From: JBBBNV01 sp037137075
GTDB taxonomy: Bacteria > Bacillota > Bacilli > Paenibacillales > NBRC-103111
Length of the DNA stretch: 50,240 nt
Direction: 5' to 3'
Assembly: GCF_037137075.1 (NCBI RefSeq)
Contig: NZ_JBBBNV010000030.1
Span: forward strand, 1 to 50,240
This document shows, piece by piece, positions 41,999-50,075 of this stretch. Each line of letters starts with the position of its first letter. Position 1 is the first letter of the stretch. The position numbers and the translations under genes are program-made. The notes beneath the pieces are model-generated. The model was not told where the DNA came from, made no database searches, and worked only from the letters and a program-made list of their open reading frames with translations.

Positions 41999-43398
41999 AA
42001 CAAACCTCGATTTTATCCTATTGGACGCTCCGGTATTTGCTGATATTGTGCCTTGGCCTGCTGGTGGTCACGTCGATTTCCGTGTATTGGATTAACCGCA
42101 GTACGAAGGAGAATAAGCTGCAGATGACCGGTCTGCTGGGCCTGGAAATCGCGGACCGGATTGTAGATGAGAACGGCAGGCTGATGATCTCCCCGGCGAT
42201 TGGGCAAATTGTCGATGACCGGAAGCATTATCTGAACCTGCCGATTGATTTTTGTCTGCTGATTATGGATGCGCAGGAAAATGTGCTGTATACAAGGCCG
42301 CGGCTGGGACCGGAGCAAATTGAGAAGAAGCTGGCCGATATCGCTTCAGGCCGGGAGACGACCGCGGTCACAACCCCGGTGATGGGCGGCGGCGGTGTAA
42401 TTGGGTCGGTGATCTTAACTCAGCCGCAAAATTCGCTCACCTATTTCCTCCAGCCGAACGAACGGATTCTGCTTGTGACGATGCTGGCGGGGCTGACCGC
42501 CATGGGATGGCTGACGATTTACCTGCTGTCCCGCAAGCTGTCCCGGCCGATACGGGAGGTGGCGGCGGCAGCCCATTCCGTCAGTATGGGGCAGTATGAC
42601 ATCCACCTGGAGGATACAGCCAAGGAGCGGGAAATCTCAGAGCTCATCGTTTCCTTCAAAGGGATGGCGTCCCGGCTGAAGCAGCTGGAGGAATGGAGGA
42701 CGATGATGCTGGCCGGCGTTACGCATGAGCTGAAAACCCCGGTTACCTCCATTAAAGGGCTGCTCCATGCGGTACGGGAAGGGGTTGTTGAGAAGGAAGA
42801 ATCCGACGAATTTCTGGATATCGCCCTTAAGGAATCCCAGCGGCTGCAGGTGATGGTCGAGGATCTGATTGATTATAATGCGTTTACGACCGGATTCGTG
42901 GAGGTTCGGCACGATTTGCTGGACATTACGCGGCTGGTGGCCGAAATTTGCTACCAATGGCAGCTTGTCCATGAGGGGCAGGCTGCCATTACAAAAGATA
43001 TACCGCCGGGGCCTATTATGGTGCTTGGCGATGCCTCCCGTATTCAGCAAATCGTGATGAACCTGCTGAATAACAGCTTGCAGGCAAGGAGAGATGAGCT
43101 GCCTGTCCGAATTGCCGTTCGTGTGTACCTGGACGGAGCGGACCGGGTAGCGGTTGAATTCGCGGACAATGGCGGCGGAATTCCCGCAGAGGAGCAGCCG
43201 CACATCTTCGAGCAATTTTACCGCGGGGAGAATAAGAAGCTTGCCACGCGGGGCTTGGGTCTGGGGCTTACCTTCAGCCGGATGCTGGCGGAGGCACAGG
43301 GAAGCACGCTTTGTTTAAAGGAAAGCTCGCCTGAGGGGACTGTGTTTGTGCTGCGTATCCCGCTTTCGAGGGAGGAGCAGCCCCGTATTTTTACATGA
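41983..43398 (+). CDS. Sensor histidine kinase
   Basis: A 471-residue membrane kinase. Two hydrophobic segments (about 10-36 and 160-185) frame an extracytoplasmic loop; then HAMP, HisKA with phosphoacceptor His248 in AGVTHELKTPVTS, and HATPase with NLLNNSLQAR, FADNGGGIP and TRGLGLGLTFSRM. GTG 41983 lies inside the end of the regulator gene, so the two are translationally coupled. The signal is unknown; a degraded LTA-synthase-like gene follows. Confidence 0.93.
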   Translation: MDRRIKQTSILSYWTLRYLLILCLGLLVVTSISVYWINRSTKENKLQMTGLLGLEIADRIVDENGRLMISPAIGQIVDDRKHYLNLPIDFCLLIMDAQENVLYTRPRLGPEQIEKKLADIASGRETTAVTTPVMGGGGVIGSVILTQPQNSLTYFLQPNERILLVTMLAGLTAMGWLTIYLLSRKLSRPIREVAAAAHSVSMGQYDIHLEDTAKEREISELIVSFKGMASRLKQLEEWRTMMLAGVTHELKTPVTSIKGLLHAVREGVVEKEESDEFLDIALKESQRLQVMVEDLIDYNAFTTGFVEVRHDLLDITRLVAEICYQWQLVHEGQAAITKDIPPGPIMVLGDASRIQQIVMNLLNNSLQARRDELPVRIAVRVYLDGADRVAVEFADNGGGIPAEEQPHIFEQFYRGENKKLATRGLGLGLTFSRMLAEAQGSTLCLKESSPEGTVFVLRIPLSREEQPRIFT

Positions 43399-43513
43399 TG
43401 CAGCCTAAAACCGTCATGACGTTCTGTCGCATCCCGGGTAGGAAAGCAGCTCTTTCACAGAAAAAAGTCTGCCCCGTTGATGAGGGGACGGACATGCCGC
43501 ATTATCGAGGAAA

Positions 43514-43846
43514 ATGACGGGTCCGATAAGCCGGTCTTATTTATGCGGTGACGAGGCAAAACCATGGCCCAATGACGAGGAGCGCTATGGAACGGCGGAT
43601 ATTCAGACGGAAGGCCCTTTGACGCCGGATGCCAAGGATACGCTGGAAACCTGCACGCAAGGGGTACGCGATGCCGACAGGAGTCTGCAGCTGTTAATCG
43701 ATCATTTTGAGCAATCGGGCGATCCGACGGTTATTGTTTTCTTCGGGGATCACCTGCCGATGCTCGGACTCAATTCGGACGCGCTGCCGGGCTACAATGC
43801 TGATTTGAAAAGCGAAGGCAGCGGCGCTGACGAAGCACAAAGTTAA
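43514..43846 (+). pseudogene. LTA-synthase/sulfatase-like fragment
   Basis: A 110-residue ORF whose second half matches the C-terminal region of lipoteichoic-acid-synthase-type sulfatases: TLETCTQGVRDADRSLQLLI, then FEQSGDPTVIVFFGDHLPML, with the metal Asp-His pair in FGDH. Signal anchor, membrane helices and catalytic Thr region are all absent, and the C-terminus drifts off after LPGYN. It is a remnant of a gene normally of about 600 residues. No convincing ribosome binding site. Confidence 0.78.
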
Positions 43847-43861
43847 ATGATGGAAGACAAA

Positions 43862-43890
43862 TTGCTTTCCTGTGTATTGTGTGGTAAAAT
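43862..43890 (+). promoter_or_regulatory. Promoter of secG
   Basis: TTGCTT (43862-43867), 17-nt spacer, TAAAAT (43885-43890). Leader about 64 nt. Confidence 0.7.
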
Positions 43891-43960
43891 ACTACTGCTT
43901 GTCATTGTATCGGATGCTTTCTGGCAGGAGGCGCCGACCATTCATGCAGGGGGTGGAAAC

Positions 43961-44197
43961 ATGGTCTTATTGTTCAAAATTTTGCTCATCATCGCGGCGG
44001 TTGGTTTGATTGTCGCAGTGTTGTTGCAGCAGGGCAAAAGCGCAGGCTTGTCTGGTGCCATCTCCGGTGGTGCGGAGCATCTGTTCGGAAAGCAGCGCGC
44101 CCGCGGACTGGAGCTAGTGCTTGAGCGGGTAACAATTGTTTGCGCGGCGGCGTTTTTCATTTTGACGTTTGTTGTTGCATATGTATTAAAAGCCTAG
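43961..44197 (+). CDS. secG: Preprotein translocase subunit SecG
   Basis: A 78-residue two-helix membrane protein of the SecYEG channel. Visible: N-terminal helix (FKILLIIAAVGLIVAVLLQQ), the conserved SAGLSGAISGGAEHLFGKQR loop, and the second helix (VTIVCAAAFFILTFVVAYVL). ATG 43961 follows GGGGGTGG; the longer upstream frame has no site and overlaps the promoter. secG-est-rnr-smpB-ssrA is the usual Firmicute order. Confidence 0.95.
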   Translation: MVLLFKILLIIAAVGLIVAVLLQQGKSAGLSGAISGGAEHLFGKQRARGLELVLERVTIVCAAAFFILTFVVAYVLKA

Positions 44198-44219
44198 TGC
44201 ATCGTAAGAACGAATGCAG

Positions 44220-44257
44220 GCAGCAGGTGGAGTCGGTTCCCCCTGCTGCTTTTTTTG
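44220..44257 (+). terminator. Terminator of secG
   Basis: GCAGCAGG (44220-44227) pairs with CCTGCTGC (44242-44249), followed by a T run. Confidence 0.88.
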
Positions 44258-44544
44258 CTATATGGAGCGCATGACGAACCATTGCCGTTACAGTTTTTAT
44301 CCGGCTGCAAGACGGGGATTAGCCAGTTTTTCCTGAACGTCGCCCCGCGGGGCGGAACATCAAGCAGGGCAAGCGGGTGGACGGTTTGATATGGCGATGC
44401 CGTTCAGCGGCGGAGCCATGTTTTTGATACGGATAGGGTATACTTCACTTGACGGGGAACCGGTTCCGGTTTGAATTGCCGAAGCCGGTTTTACATAAGG
44501 GGTAACGCGAACACCGTGGCCGGATTGAAGGAGGTGTGCCAGAG

Positions 44545-45333
44545 ATGGAACGAGTATACCGGAGTACGGAGCCGTTTGAACTGCCCGGATCGGGCGTAAA
44601 CGGGGAAACCGCCGTGCTGCTGATTCACGGCTTTACGGGATCGCCGTCCGAGTTTCGTCGGTTGGGTTATTATTTGAACGATCTTGGCTACAGTATTCAT
44701 GCGATCCGGCTGCCGGGCCACGGAACATCGCCGGAGGATATGCTGAAGACGCGCTGGCAGCACTGGTGGGGGCATGTGCGGGAAAGCTATGACCAGCTGC
44801 GAAGCTGCGGCTACCGTCATATTGTAGTGATCGGCCACTCCATGGGCGGCCTGCTGGCGATGAAGCTGGCGGCCGAGCAGCAGTTGGACGGGGTGGTCTC
44901 GCTGGCTGCGCCGATTTATTTAACGACGCGTAAATCGGTGCTGGCCTTCTGGCTTCAGCACTTCGTTAAATATAGTAAGAAAAAACCGTCCGTTTCTGAC
45001 GATATATTATTTGAGGCGTATGCTTATACCAAAACGCCGGTGCCGTGTGTAGTCAGCCTGCGTAAGCTGATGCGTCACGTGAAGCGGCTGCTGAGCCGGG
45101 TTGAGGCGCCGCTGCTTATTGGGCAGGGAGAACATGACAGGACCGTGCAGCCCCGCAGCGCGCGGTACATTTATGAACGTGTGACGGCTTCCCTGCGCCG
45201 AATCCATTATTACCCGGAAACCTCCCACGCCATTTTGCTGGATCGGAGTCGGGAGCAAGTTTATCAGGACATTCATCAGTTTATACTGGAAGTAACGGGA
45301 ATTGACGGCAAGGAAAAAGGAGAAGCGATATGA
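44545..45333 (+). CDS. est: Carboxylesterase (Est30-type alpha/beta hydrolase)
   Basis: A 262-residue alpha/beta hydrolase. Oxyanion region LLIHGFTGSPSEFRRLG; nucleophile Ser in VIGHSMGGLLAM; acid Asp in GQGEHDRTVQP; His in YYPETSHAILLDR. This matches the secG-linked carboxylesterase of Geobacillus/Bacillus acting on short- to medium-chain esters. ATG 44545 has GGAGGTG with 8-nt spacing; GTG 44536 overlaps that site. It overlaps rnr by 4 nt (ATGA), so translation is coupled. Confidence 0.93.
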   Translation: MERVYRSTEPFELPGSGVNGETAVLLIHGFTGSPSEFRRLGYYLNDLGYSIHAIRLPGHGTSPEDMLKTRWQHWWGHVRESYDQLRSCGYRHIVVIGHSMGGLLAMKLAAEQQLDGVVSLAAPIYLTTRKSVLAFWLQHFVKYSKKKPSVSDDILFEAYAYTKTPVPCVVSLRKLMRHVKRLLSRVEAPLLIGQGEHDRTVQPRSARYIYERVTASLRRIHYYPETSHAILLDRSREQVYQDIHQFILEVTGIDGKEKGEAI

Positions 45334-48053
45334 TAACAAGCCAAGAGCTGCTTGAATTTATGAGGGAAACGGCCTATAAGCCGATGACCTACCAAGAATT
45401 GGAAAAGCATTTTCAGATAGAAGACGCCGAGGCGTTCAGAGACTTCCTTCGGCTGCTTAATGAGTTGGAGGAAAAAGGCGAAATTTTGCGGACGCGCACG
45501 GAGCGGTACGGGGTGCCGGAACGGATGAATCTGCTGCGCGGACGGCTGCAGGCCCACCCGAAGGGCTTCGGCTTTTTTATCCCGGAGGATAAGGAGCATC
45601 CGGATGTATACATTCACGCCAATGATCTGAACGGGGCGATGAACCGGGATACGATTCTGATTCGGATTACGAGCAAAAGCGCCGCCGGCGGCAAGCTGGA
45701 AGGGGAAGTTGTCCGTATCGTGCAGCGCGCGGTGACACAGATTGTGGGTGTTTTCCAAAGCTTCGATACGTACGCGTTCGTCATTCCGGACGATAAGCGG
45801 ATTGTGCGGGATATTTTTGTGCCGCAGCCTGCATTCAACGGTGCTGTTACGGGGCAAAAGGTCGTCGTCAACATTGTTAATTACCCGGAAGGACGCGCGG
45901 CCGCAGAAGGGGAAGTGATTGAGATTCTCGGACACAAGGACGATCCGGGGGTCGATATTATTTCCATCATCCGCAAGCATCAGCTGCCGGAAGCATTCCC
46001 CGATGAGGTCACGGCCGAAGCCGATTCGGTGGCCGATCAGGTTCGGGAAGAGGATCTGGCGGGACGGCGCGACCTGCGGGGCAAACGTATCGTTACCATC
46101 GACGGTGAGGATGCCAAGGATCTCGACGATGCGGTTCAGGTGGAGCGCCTGCCGAACGGGAACTACCTGCTGGGCGTTCACATCGCGGATGTCAGTTATT
46201 ATGTCCGGGAAGGCTCGGAGCTGGATAAAGAGGCGTACAATCGCGGCTGCAGCGTGTATTTGGTGGACCGCGTCATTCCGATGCTTCCGCACCGGCTCTC
46301 TAACGGCATCTGCAGCTTGAATCCGCAGGTGGATCGGCTGACCATGTCCTGTGAGATGGAGTTCGATGCGTCCACGCTGCAGATTGTCCGGCATGATGTA
46401 TTCACCAGTGTTATTAAGACCGTCGAACGGATGACCTATACGAACGTGCGCAAAATTCTCGTGGATGAAGATCCGGAGCTGCTGGAGCGTTATGCCGGTT
46501 TGGTCGATGACTTCAAGCTTATGGAAGAGCTGGCGATGAAGCTCCGCGACCGCCGGATGCAGCGTGGAGCGATTGATTTTGATTTTACCGAATCGAAGGT
46601 TATTGTCGATGAGAACGGCAAGCCGATCGATATCGTGAAACGGGAGCGCTCGGTAGCCGAGCAAATTATTGAGGAGTTCATGCTGGCGGCTAACGAAACC
46701 GTCGCCGAGCATTTCCACTGGATGAAGGTTCCGTTCCTGTACCGGATTCACGAAGACCCGGACGGCGAGAAGCTGATGCATTTTATTGAATTTGTTGCCA
46801 ATTTCGGCTATATGGTGCGCGGGAAGGGCAACCGGGTGCATCCGCGGGCGCTGCAAACCCTGCTGGAGGAAATTAAGGGGGCGAAGGAAGAGACTGTTAT
46901 TAGCACGGTGCTGCTTCGTTCGATGAAGCAAGCTCGTTATGATGCCAACAGTCTGGGCCACTTCGGTCTGGCGGCGGAGTTCTACTCCCACTTCACGTCC
47001 CCGATCCGCCGTTATCCCGATCTCATTATTCACCGCGTCATGCGCGAGGTGATGGAGCAGGGCGACTTAAGCGAGGCGCGTCATGAGTATTTGACGGAGC
47101 GTATGGATGATTATGCCCGCCAGTCGTCGGAGCGGGAGCGTGTGGCCGTCGATGCCGAGCGGGATACCGAAGCGCTCAAAAAAGCCGAATTTATGCTGGA
47201 TAAGGTCGGCGAGGAGTTCGAGGGCATTATTAGCAGTGTTACGAACTTCGGCATGTTCGTGGAGCTGGACAATACGGTCGAGGGGCTTATCCGCCTCAGC
47301 GATTTGACCGATGATTATTATCATTACCACGAGATGCAGCATTGTCTTATCGGCGAACGGACCTCACGCATTTACCGTATCGGCGATGAGGTGAAGGTGC
47401 GTGTCGCCCGCGTCAGCATGGAGGAGCATACGATCGATTTCGAGATGGTGGACATGAAGCCGCGCGGCGAGAAGATCAACCTGGTCGGCGGCGACCGCGG
47501 TGAGCGCGGGGCCGGCAAGCGCGGCGGCAAGGACATGTGGGGCTTCGGCACCCGCAGCGGCGGCAAGCGTGGCGGCGGTGCAGGCGGCCGTGGCGGCGCG
47601 CCGGGCAAACGCGGCGGTGACGCTGCAGGCCAGCGCGGCCCATCCGCAGGCTCCGGCGAGGGCCGCGGCAAGCCCGCGCGCAGCGGCAGCTCGTGGACCA
47701 GCGAGCCGGGCGGCGGCAAGCGCGGTTCCCGCGCCGGAAGCGGGAGCGGCGCGATCAGTCTCCCCCGCAGCGAAGCCGGGGGAGCGGGCGCAGGCCCCCG
47801 TAGCGAAGCCGGGGGCGGCGGCGCAGGCGGCGCTAGCCGCGAGGGCGGCAGCTCCTGGCTCGCAGGAGCGGGCGGCCGCAAAGGCGGCAAAGCCGCCGGA
47901 GGCAAGAGCCGCCGCAGCAAGGGCGGCGGCGGGTTTGGGGTTGGCCCCCGCAGCGAAGCCGGGGGCGGCTTCAGCGGCCCGGGCGCAGCAGGGCCGGGCG
48001 GCGCCGGCGGCGGACCGAAGAAACGGTCCGGCGGGAAGCGCAAGAAGAAGTAA
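45330..48053 (+). CDS. rnr: Ribonuclease R with long Gly/Arg/Lys-rich tail
   Basis: A 907-residue 3'-5' exoribonuclease that degrades structured RNA and works with SmpB/tmRNA. Order: N-terminal winged helix (about 1-65); cold-shock domains (HPKGFGFFIPEDKEHPDVYI; then VVGVF-like segment); RNB catalytic domain with metal Asp residues in DGEDAKDLDDAV; HFTSPIRRYPDLIIHR; S1 domain (FEGIISSVTNFGMFVELDNT). After about residue 706 comes a ~200-residue low-complexity tail of Gly, Arg, Ala, Ser and Lys ending KKRSGGKRKKK. It contains three PRSEAGG units, each encoded by the same 21-bp palindrome. B. subtilis RNase R is about 779 residues, so the tail is unusually long. Confidence 0.95.
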   Translation: MITSQELLEFMRETAYKPMTYQELEKHFQIEDAEAFRDFLRLLNELEEKGEILRTRTERYGVPERMNLLRGRLQAHPKGFGFFIPEDKEHPDVYIHANDLNGAMNRDTILIRITSKSAAGGKLEGEVVRIVQRAVTQIVGVFQSFDTYAFVIPDDKRIVRDIFVPQPAFNGAVTGQKVVVNIVNYPEGRAAAEGEVIEILGHKDDPGVDIISIIRKHQLPEAFPDEVTAEADSVADQVREEDLAGRRDLRGKRIVTIDGEDAKDLDDAVQVERLPNGNYLLGVHIADVSYYVREGSELDKEAYNRGCSVYLVDRVIPMLPHRLSNGICSLNPQVDRLTMSCEMEFDASTLQIVRHDVFTSVIKTVERMTYTNVRKILVDEDPELLERYAGLVDDFKLMEELAMKLRDRRMQRGAIDFDFTESKVIVDENGKPIDIVKRERSVAEQIIEEFMLAANETVAEHFHWMKVPFLYRIHEDPDGEKLMHFIEFVANFGYMVRGKGNRVHPRALQTLLEEIKGAKEETVISTVLLRSMKQARYDANSLGHFGLAAEFYSHFTSPIRRYPDLIIHRVMREVMEQGDLSEARHEYLTERMDDYARQSSERERVAVDAERDTEALKKAEFMLDKVGEEFEGIISSVTNFGMFVELDNTVEGLIRLSDLTDDYYHYHEMQHCLIGERTSRIYRIGDEVKVRVARVSMEEHTIDFEMVDMKPRGEKINLVGGDRGERGAGKRGGKDMWGFGTRSGGKRGGGAGGRGGAPGKRGGDAAGQRGPSAGSGEGRGKPARSGSSWTSEPGGGKRGSRAGSGSGAISLPRSEAGGAGAGPRSEAGGGGAGGASREGGSSWLAGAGGRKGGKAAGGKSRRSKGGGGFGVGPRSEAGGGFSGPGAAGPGGAGGGPKKRSGGKRKKK
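47762..47965 (+). repeat. Three 21-bp GC palindromes inside rnr
   Basis: Copies at 47762-47782, 47795-47815 and 47945-47965 differ at one base. Each starts CCCCCG, ends CGGGGG and has AGCGAAG in the middle, so it folds back on itself. Spacings of 33 and 150 bp keep all three in the same reading frame, each giving PRSEAGG. Confidence 0.9.
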
Positions 48054-48095
48054 GGCGTATACGTTATAAGGGATACGATCTGATCTGAACCCTTA

Positions 48096-48134
48096 CCCGT
48101 CCCATGGATGAAGCTGCGTGGGGCGGGAATTTTT
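48096..48134 (+). terminator. Terminator of the est-rnr transcript
   Basis: CCCGTCCC (48096-48103) pairs with GGGGCGGG (48120-48127), followed by AATTTTTATTTT. Confidence 0.82.
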
Positions 48135-48302
48135 ATTTTATAGCGTCAGGAAGCGCCGAGATATGATTAAAGCTGAATTTTCGGGAGGCCTTGGTCTGAA
48201 ACGACGGTGTTTTCCCTTGATTTCGCAAATTGAAGTTGATACAATTAGCTCCTAGGGTGCTTGGGTGACAAGGTTGAACGGTTGGAAAGCGAGGTGGCGG
48301 AT

Positions 48303-48788
48303 ATGGCAGCCAAGAAGAATGATACGAATAAAGCTCTTGCGCAGAATAAGAAGGCGTCCCATGATTATTTTATCGAGGACACTTACGAGGCCGGGATGGT
48401 GTTGACGGGAACCGAAATTAAATCGATTCGGGCCGGACGCGCGAATCTCTCCGACGGCTTCTGCACCATTCGGAATGGCGAAGCTTTTGTTCACAACATG
48501 CACGTCACACCGTTTGAGCAGGGAAACCGCAACAATCCGTCCGATCCGACTCGTGCACGCAAGCTGCTTCTGAAGAAGCCGGAGATTAACAAGCTGCTCG
48601 GCCAAGTGAAGCAGGAAGGGTACACGCTTGTTCCGCTTAAGATTTATATCCGCAACGGCTATGCGAAGCTGCTGATTGGTCTTGCAAAAGGGAAGAAGCA
48701 ATACGACAAACGGGATACAGCCGCCAAACGGGATGCCCAGCGTGACATTCAACGGGCCCTGCGCGAGAAGCAAAAGGTTGCTCGATGA
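48303..48788 (+). CDS. smpB: SsrA-binding protein SmpB
   Basis: A 161-residue partner of tmRNA that brings it to stalled ribosomes. Visible: NKKASHDYFIEDTYEAGMVL, GTEIKSIRAGRANLSDGFC, NMHVTPFEQGNRNNPSDPTR, and the C-terminal basic tail that mimics the anticodon arm (DKRDTAAKRDAQRDIQRALR). ATG 48303 follows GAGGTGG; the upstream frame from 48261 is not needed. The tmRNA gene lies about 345 bp downstream. Confidence 0.96.
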   Translation: MAAKKNDTNKALAQNKKASHDYFIEDTYEAGMVLTGTEIKSIRAGRANLSDGFCTIRNGEAFVHNMHVTPFEQGNRNNPSDPTRARKLLLKKPEINKLLGQVKQEGYTLVPLKIYIRNGYAKLLIGLAKGKKQYDKRDTAAKRDAQRDIQRALREKQKVAR

Positions 48789-49022
48789 AGCCAGCGAATT
48801 ATTTTCAGCCTCAATGATTTATGTAATAAAAGTTGAAACAGGCAGGAGCTTGATCAGCGATTTCCAACGGGTTCTATAGTTCTCGATCGATTTTCAATCC
48901 AGTGGCGGTTCGAGATTTGATCGTTTATGATGCTAAATGGAAGAAATCCGAGAACAGAATTCTGGTTCAAGCTGTATTTCCTCCGCTTCCAACAACCAGT
49001 TGTAACATTGGCATGCTGAATG

Positions 49023-49031
49023 TGTTATACT
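49023..49031 (+). promoter_or_regulatory. Extended -10 promoter of ssrA
   Basis: TGTTATACT (TATACT at 49026-49031 with extended -10). The nearest -35, TTGTAA, is about 20 nt away and so weak. It gives a precursor with a ~95-nt 5' leader. Confidence 0.5.
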
Positions 49032-49132
49032 CATTGTAGTCGGCACCGAGTGTGTCGAGACTGCTCAATGCTTGATTGATACGTTGTTTGTGTAAACAGC
49101 TCTCTGCCCAGCTTCGTGTGGCAGCCTAATTC

Positions 49133-49496
49133 GGGGGCGTTTATGGATTCGACGGGGATAGTTCGAGCATGGGTAGCGGGTAGTGGGGACGCGACCGCTT
49201 TATCAACGCTAACGCCTATTAAATGGCAAACAACAACAATCCTACGCTTTCGCAGCTTAATAACCTGTGAGCGTGCTTCTACCCTGCATCGCCCATGTGC
49301 CGGGATAGGGGCTCAACTCTAGTGGGATACGCTGTCTCATCTCCGCCTGGGGTGAGCTGAAGAAGACAATCAGGCTGACCCGAAGGGAATCCGGTGACGG
49401 GGAGTCTCTAGGGTGACATCAAATCTGTCACTACACCCGTAGAAGCTTATGTGGCGTTATCTTCGGACAGGGGTTCAAATCCCCTCGCCTCCACCA
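49133..49496 (+). ncRNA. ssrA: tmRNA (10Sa RNA)
   Basis: Mature 5' end GGGGGCGTTTATGGATTCGA and 3' end CGCCTCC-ACCA form the tRNA-like acceptor, with TTCAAAT in the T-loop. The tag reading frame begins at GGC 49225 and encodes GKQQQSYAFAA before TAA at 49258-49260, ending in the AA-type degron read by ClpXP. CCA is encoded. About 364 nt, normal for a one-piece tmRNA. Confidence 0.96.
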
Positions 49497-49499
49497 TGT

Positions 49500-49530
49500 A
49501 AAACCACATCCTCATGAGGATGTGGTTTTT
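49500..49530 (+). terminator. Terminator of ssrA
   Basis: Perfect palindrome: AAAACCACATCCTCA with TGAGGATGTGGTTTT, ending in T's. Confidence 0.93.
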
Positions 49531-49767
49531 GCTTTTCCTCATCGTTCAGCTTCGGAATATGCTTTACATGCTCCTTATAACTCTACATAGCTACCGATGA
49601 ACATATTAACTTCTACTTCTTCGCTTGCTTTACGAGAAGCAGAATGGCTTCATCTTTAAAAATCTTCTCTTGTTGCTGCGTCACCGACAATTCTCGATGT
49701 ACTCGCGTCGAAGCCCGGTGATTTTACAAGTCTTACGGTCACATATTAAAATATGTTACGCATCTTG
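49531..49767. other. AT-rich intergenic region after ssrA
   Basis: No ORF that I can support. This spot downstream of ssrA is a classic integration site for islands, but I found no att repeat of the tmRNA 3' end in the remaining window. Confidence 0.4.
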
Positions 49768-49796
49768 TTGAAGCTGATATTATATATTGATATAGT
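49768..49796 (+). promoter_or_regulatory. Promoter-like sequence before the 31-codon ORF
   Basis: TTGAAG (49768-49773), 17-nt spacer, TATAGT (49791-49796). Confidence 0.45.
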
Positions 49797-49839
49797 TAGT
49801 TTTATGGGAAAAGTTTGTGAAATCGGAGGAGTATCTAAC

Positions 49840-49935
49840 ATGAGTGTGGCGTTGCATCCATTAGGGTATTTATTATGTGGTCAACAAGACGATATTAATA
49901 TTGAGATTTATAGTGTCCTCACTAGCGTTGCATAA
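49840..49935 (+). CDS. Possible 31-residue peptide of unknown function
   Basis: ATG 49840 follows GGAGGAG with 8-nt spacing. The peptide begins MSVALHPLGYLLCGQQDDIN and stops at 49933-49935. I do not recognise it. The start signals look real, but the product could be the 5' stub of a lost gene. An in-frame ATG at 49804 lacks a site. Confidence 0.3.
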   Translation: MSVALHPLGYLLCGQQDDINIEIYSVLTSVA

Positions 49936-50075
49936 AAAGTCGGCGGCATAGTTTTCGAATAATTCTGAACAAGGTTTTAGTTTTCATTACCAAAAAGTCG
50001 ATTGCCCACCAGAAGGTAGCTCTCTGTCCATTTGGTAAATTTATGTAGTTTCCCCTGAGTGACGGAAATACTAGC

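Noticed and set aside
47762..47965. CRISPR-like array from the three GC repeats
   Set aside because: Only three units with unequal spacers (12 and 129 bp), all within a coding frame; no cas genes in the window.
47372..48069. Long reading frames on both strands in the rnr tail (up to 223 codons)
   Set aside because: Extreme GC content removes stop codons in all frames; the products are Pro/Ala-rich low complexity and the rnr frame is the one with the protein context.
49116..49322. A 68-codon frame over the tmRNA gene
   Set aside because: It lies inside ssrA; the only real reading frame there is the 11-codon tag.
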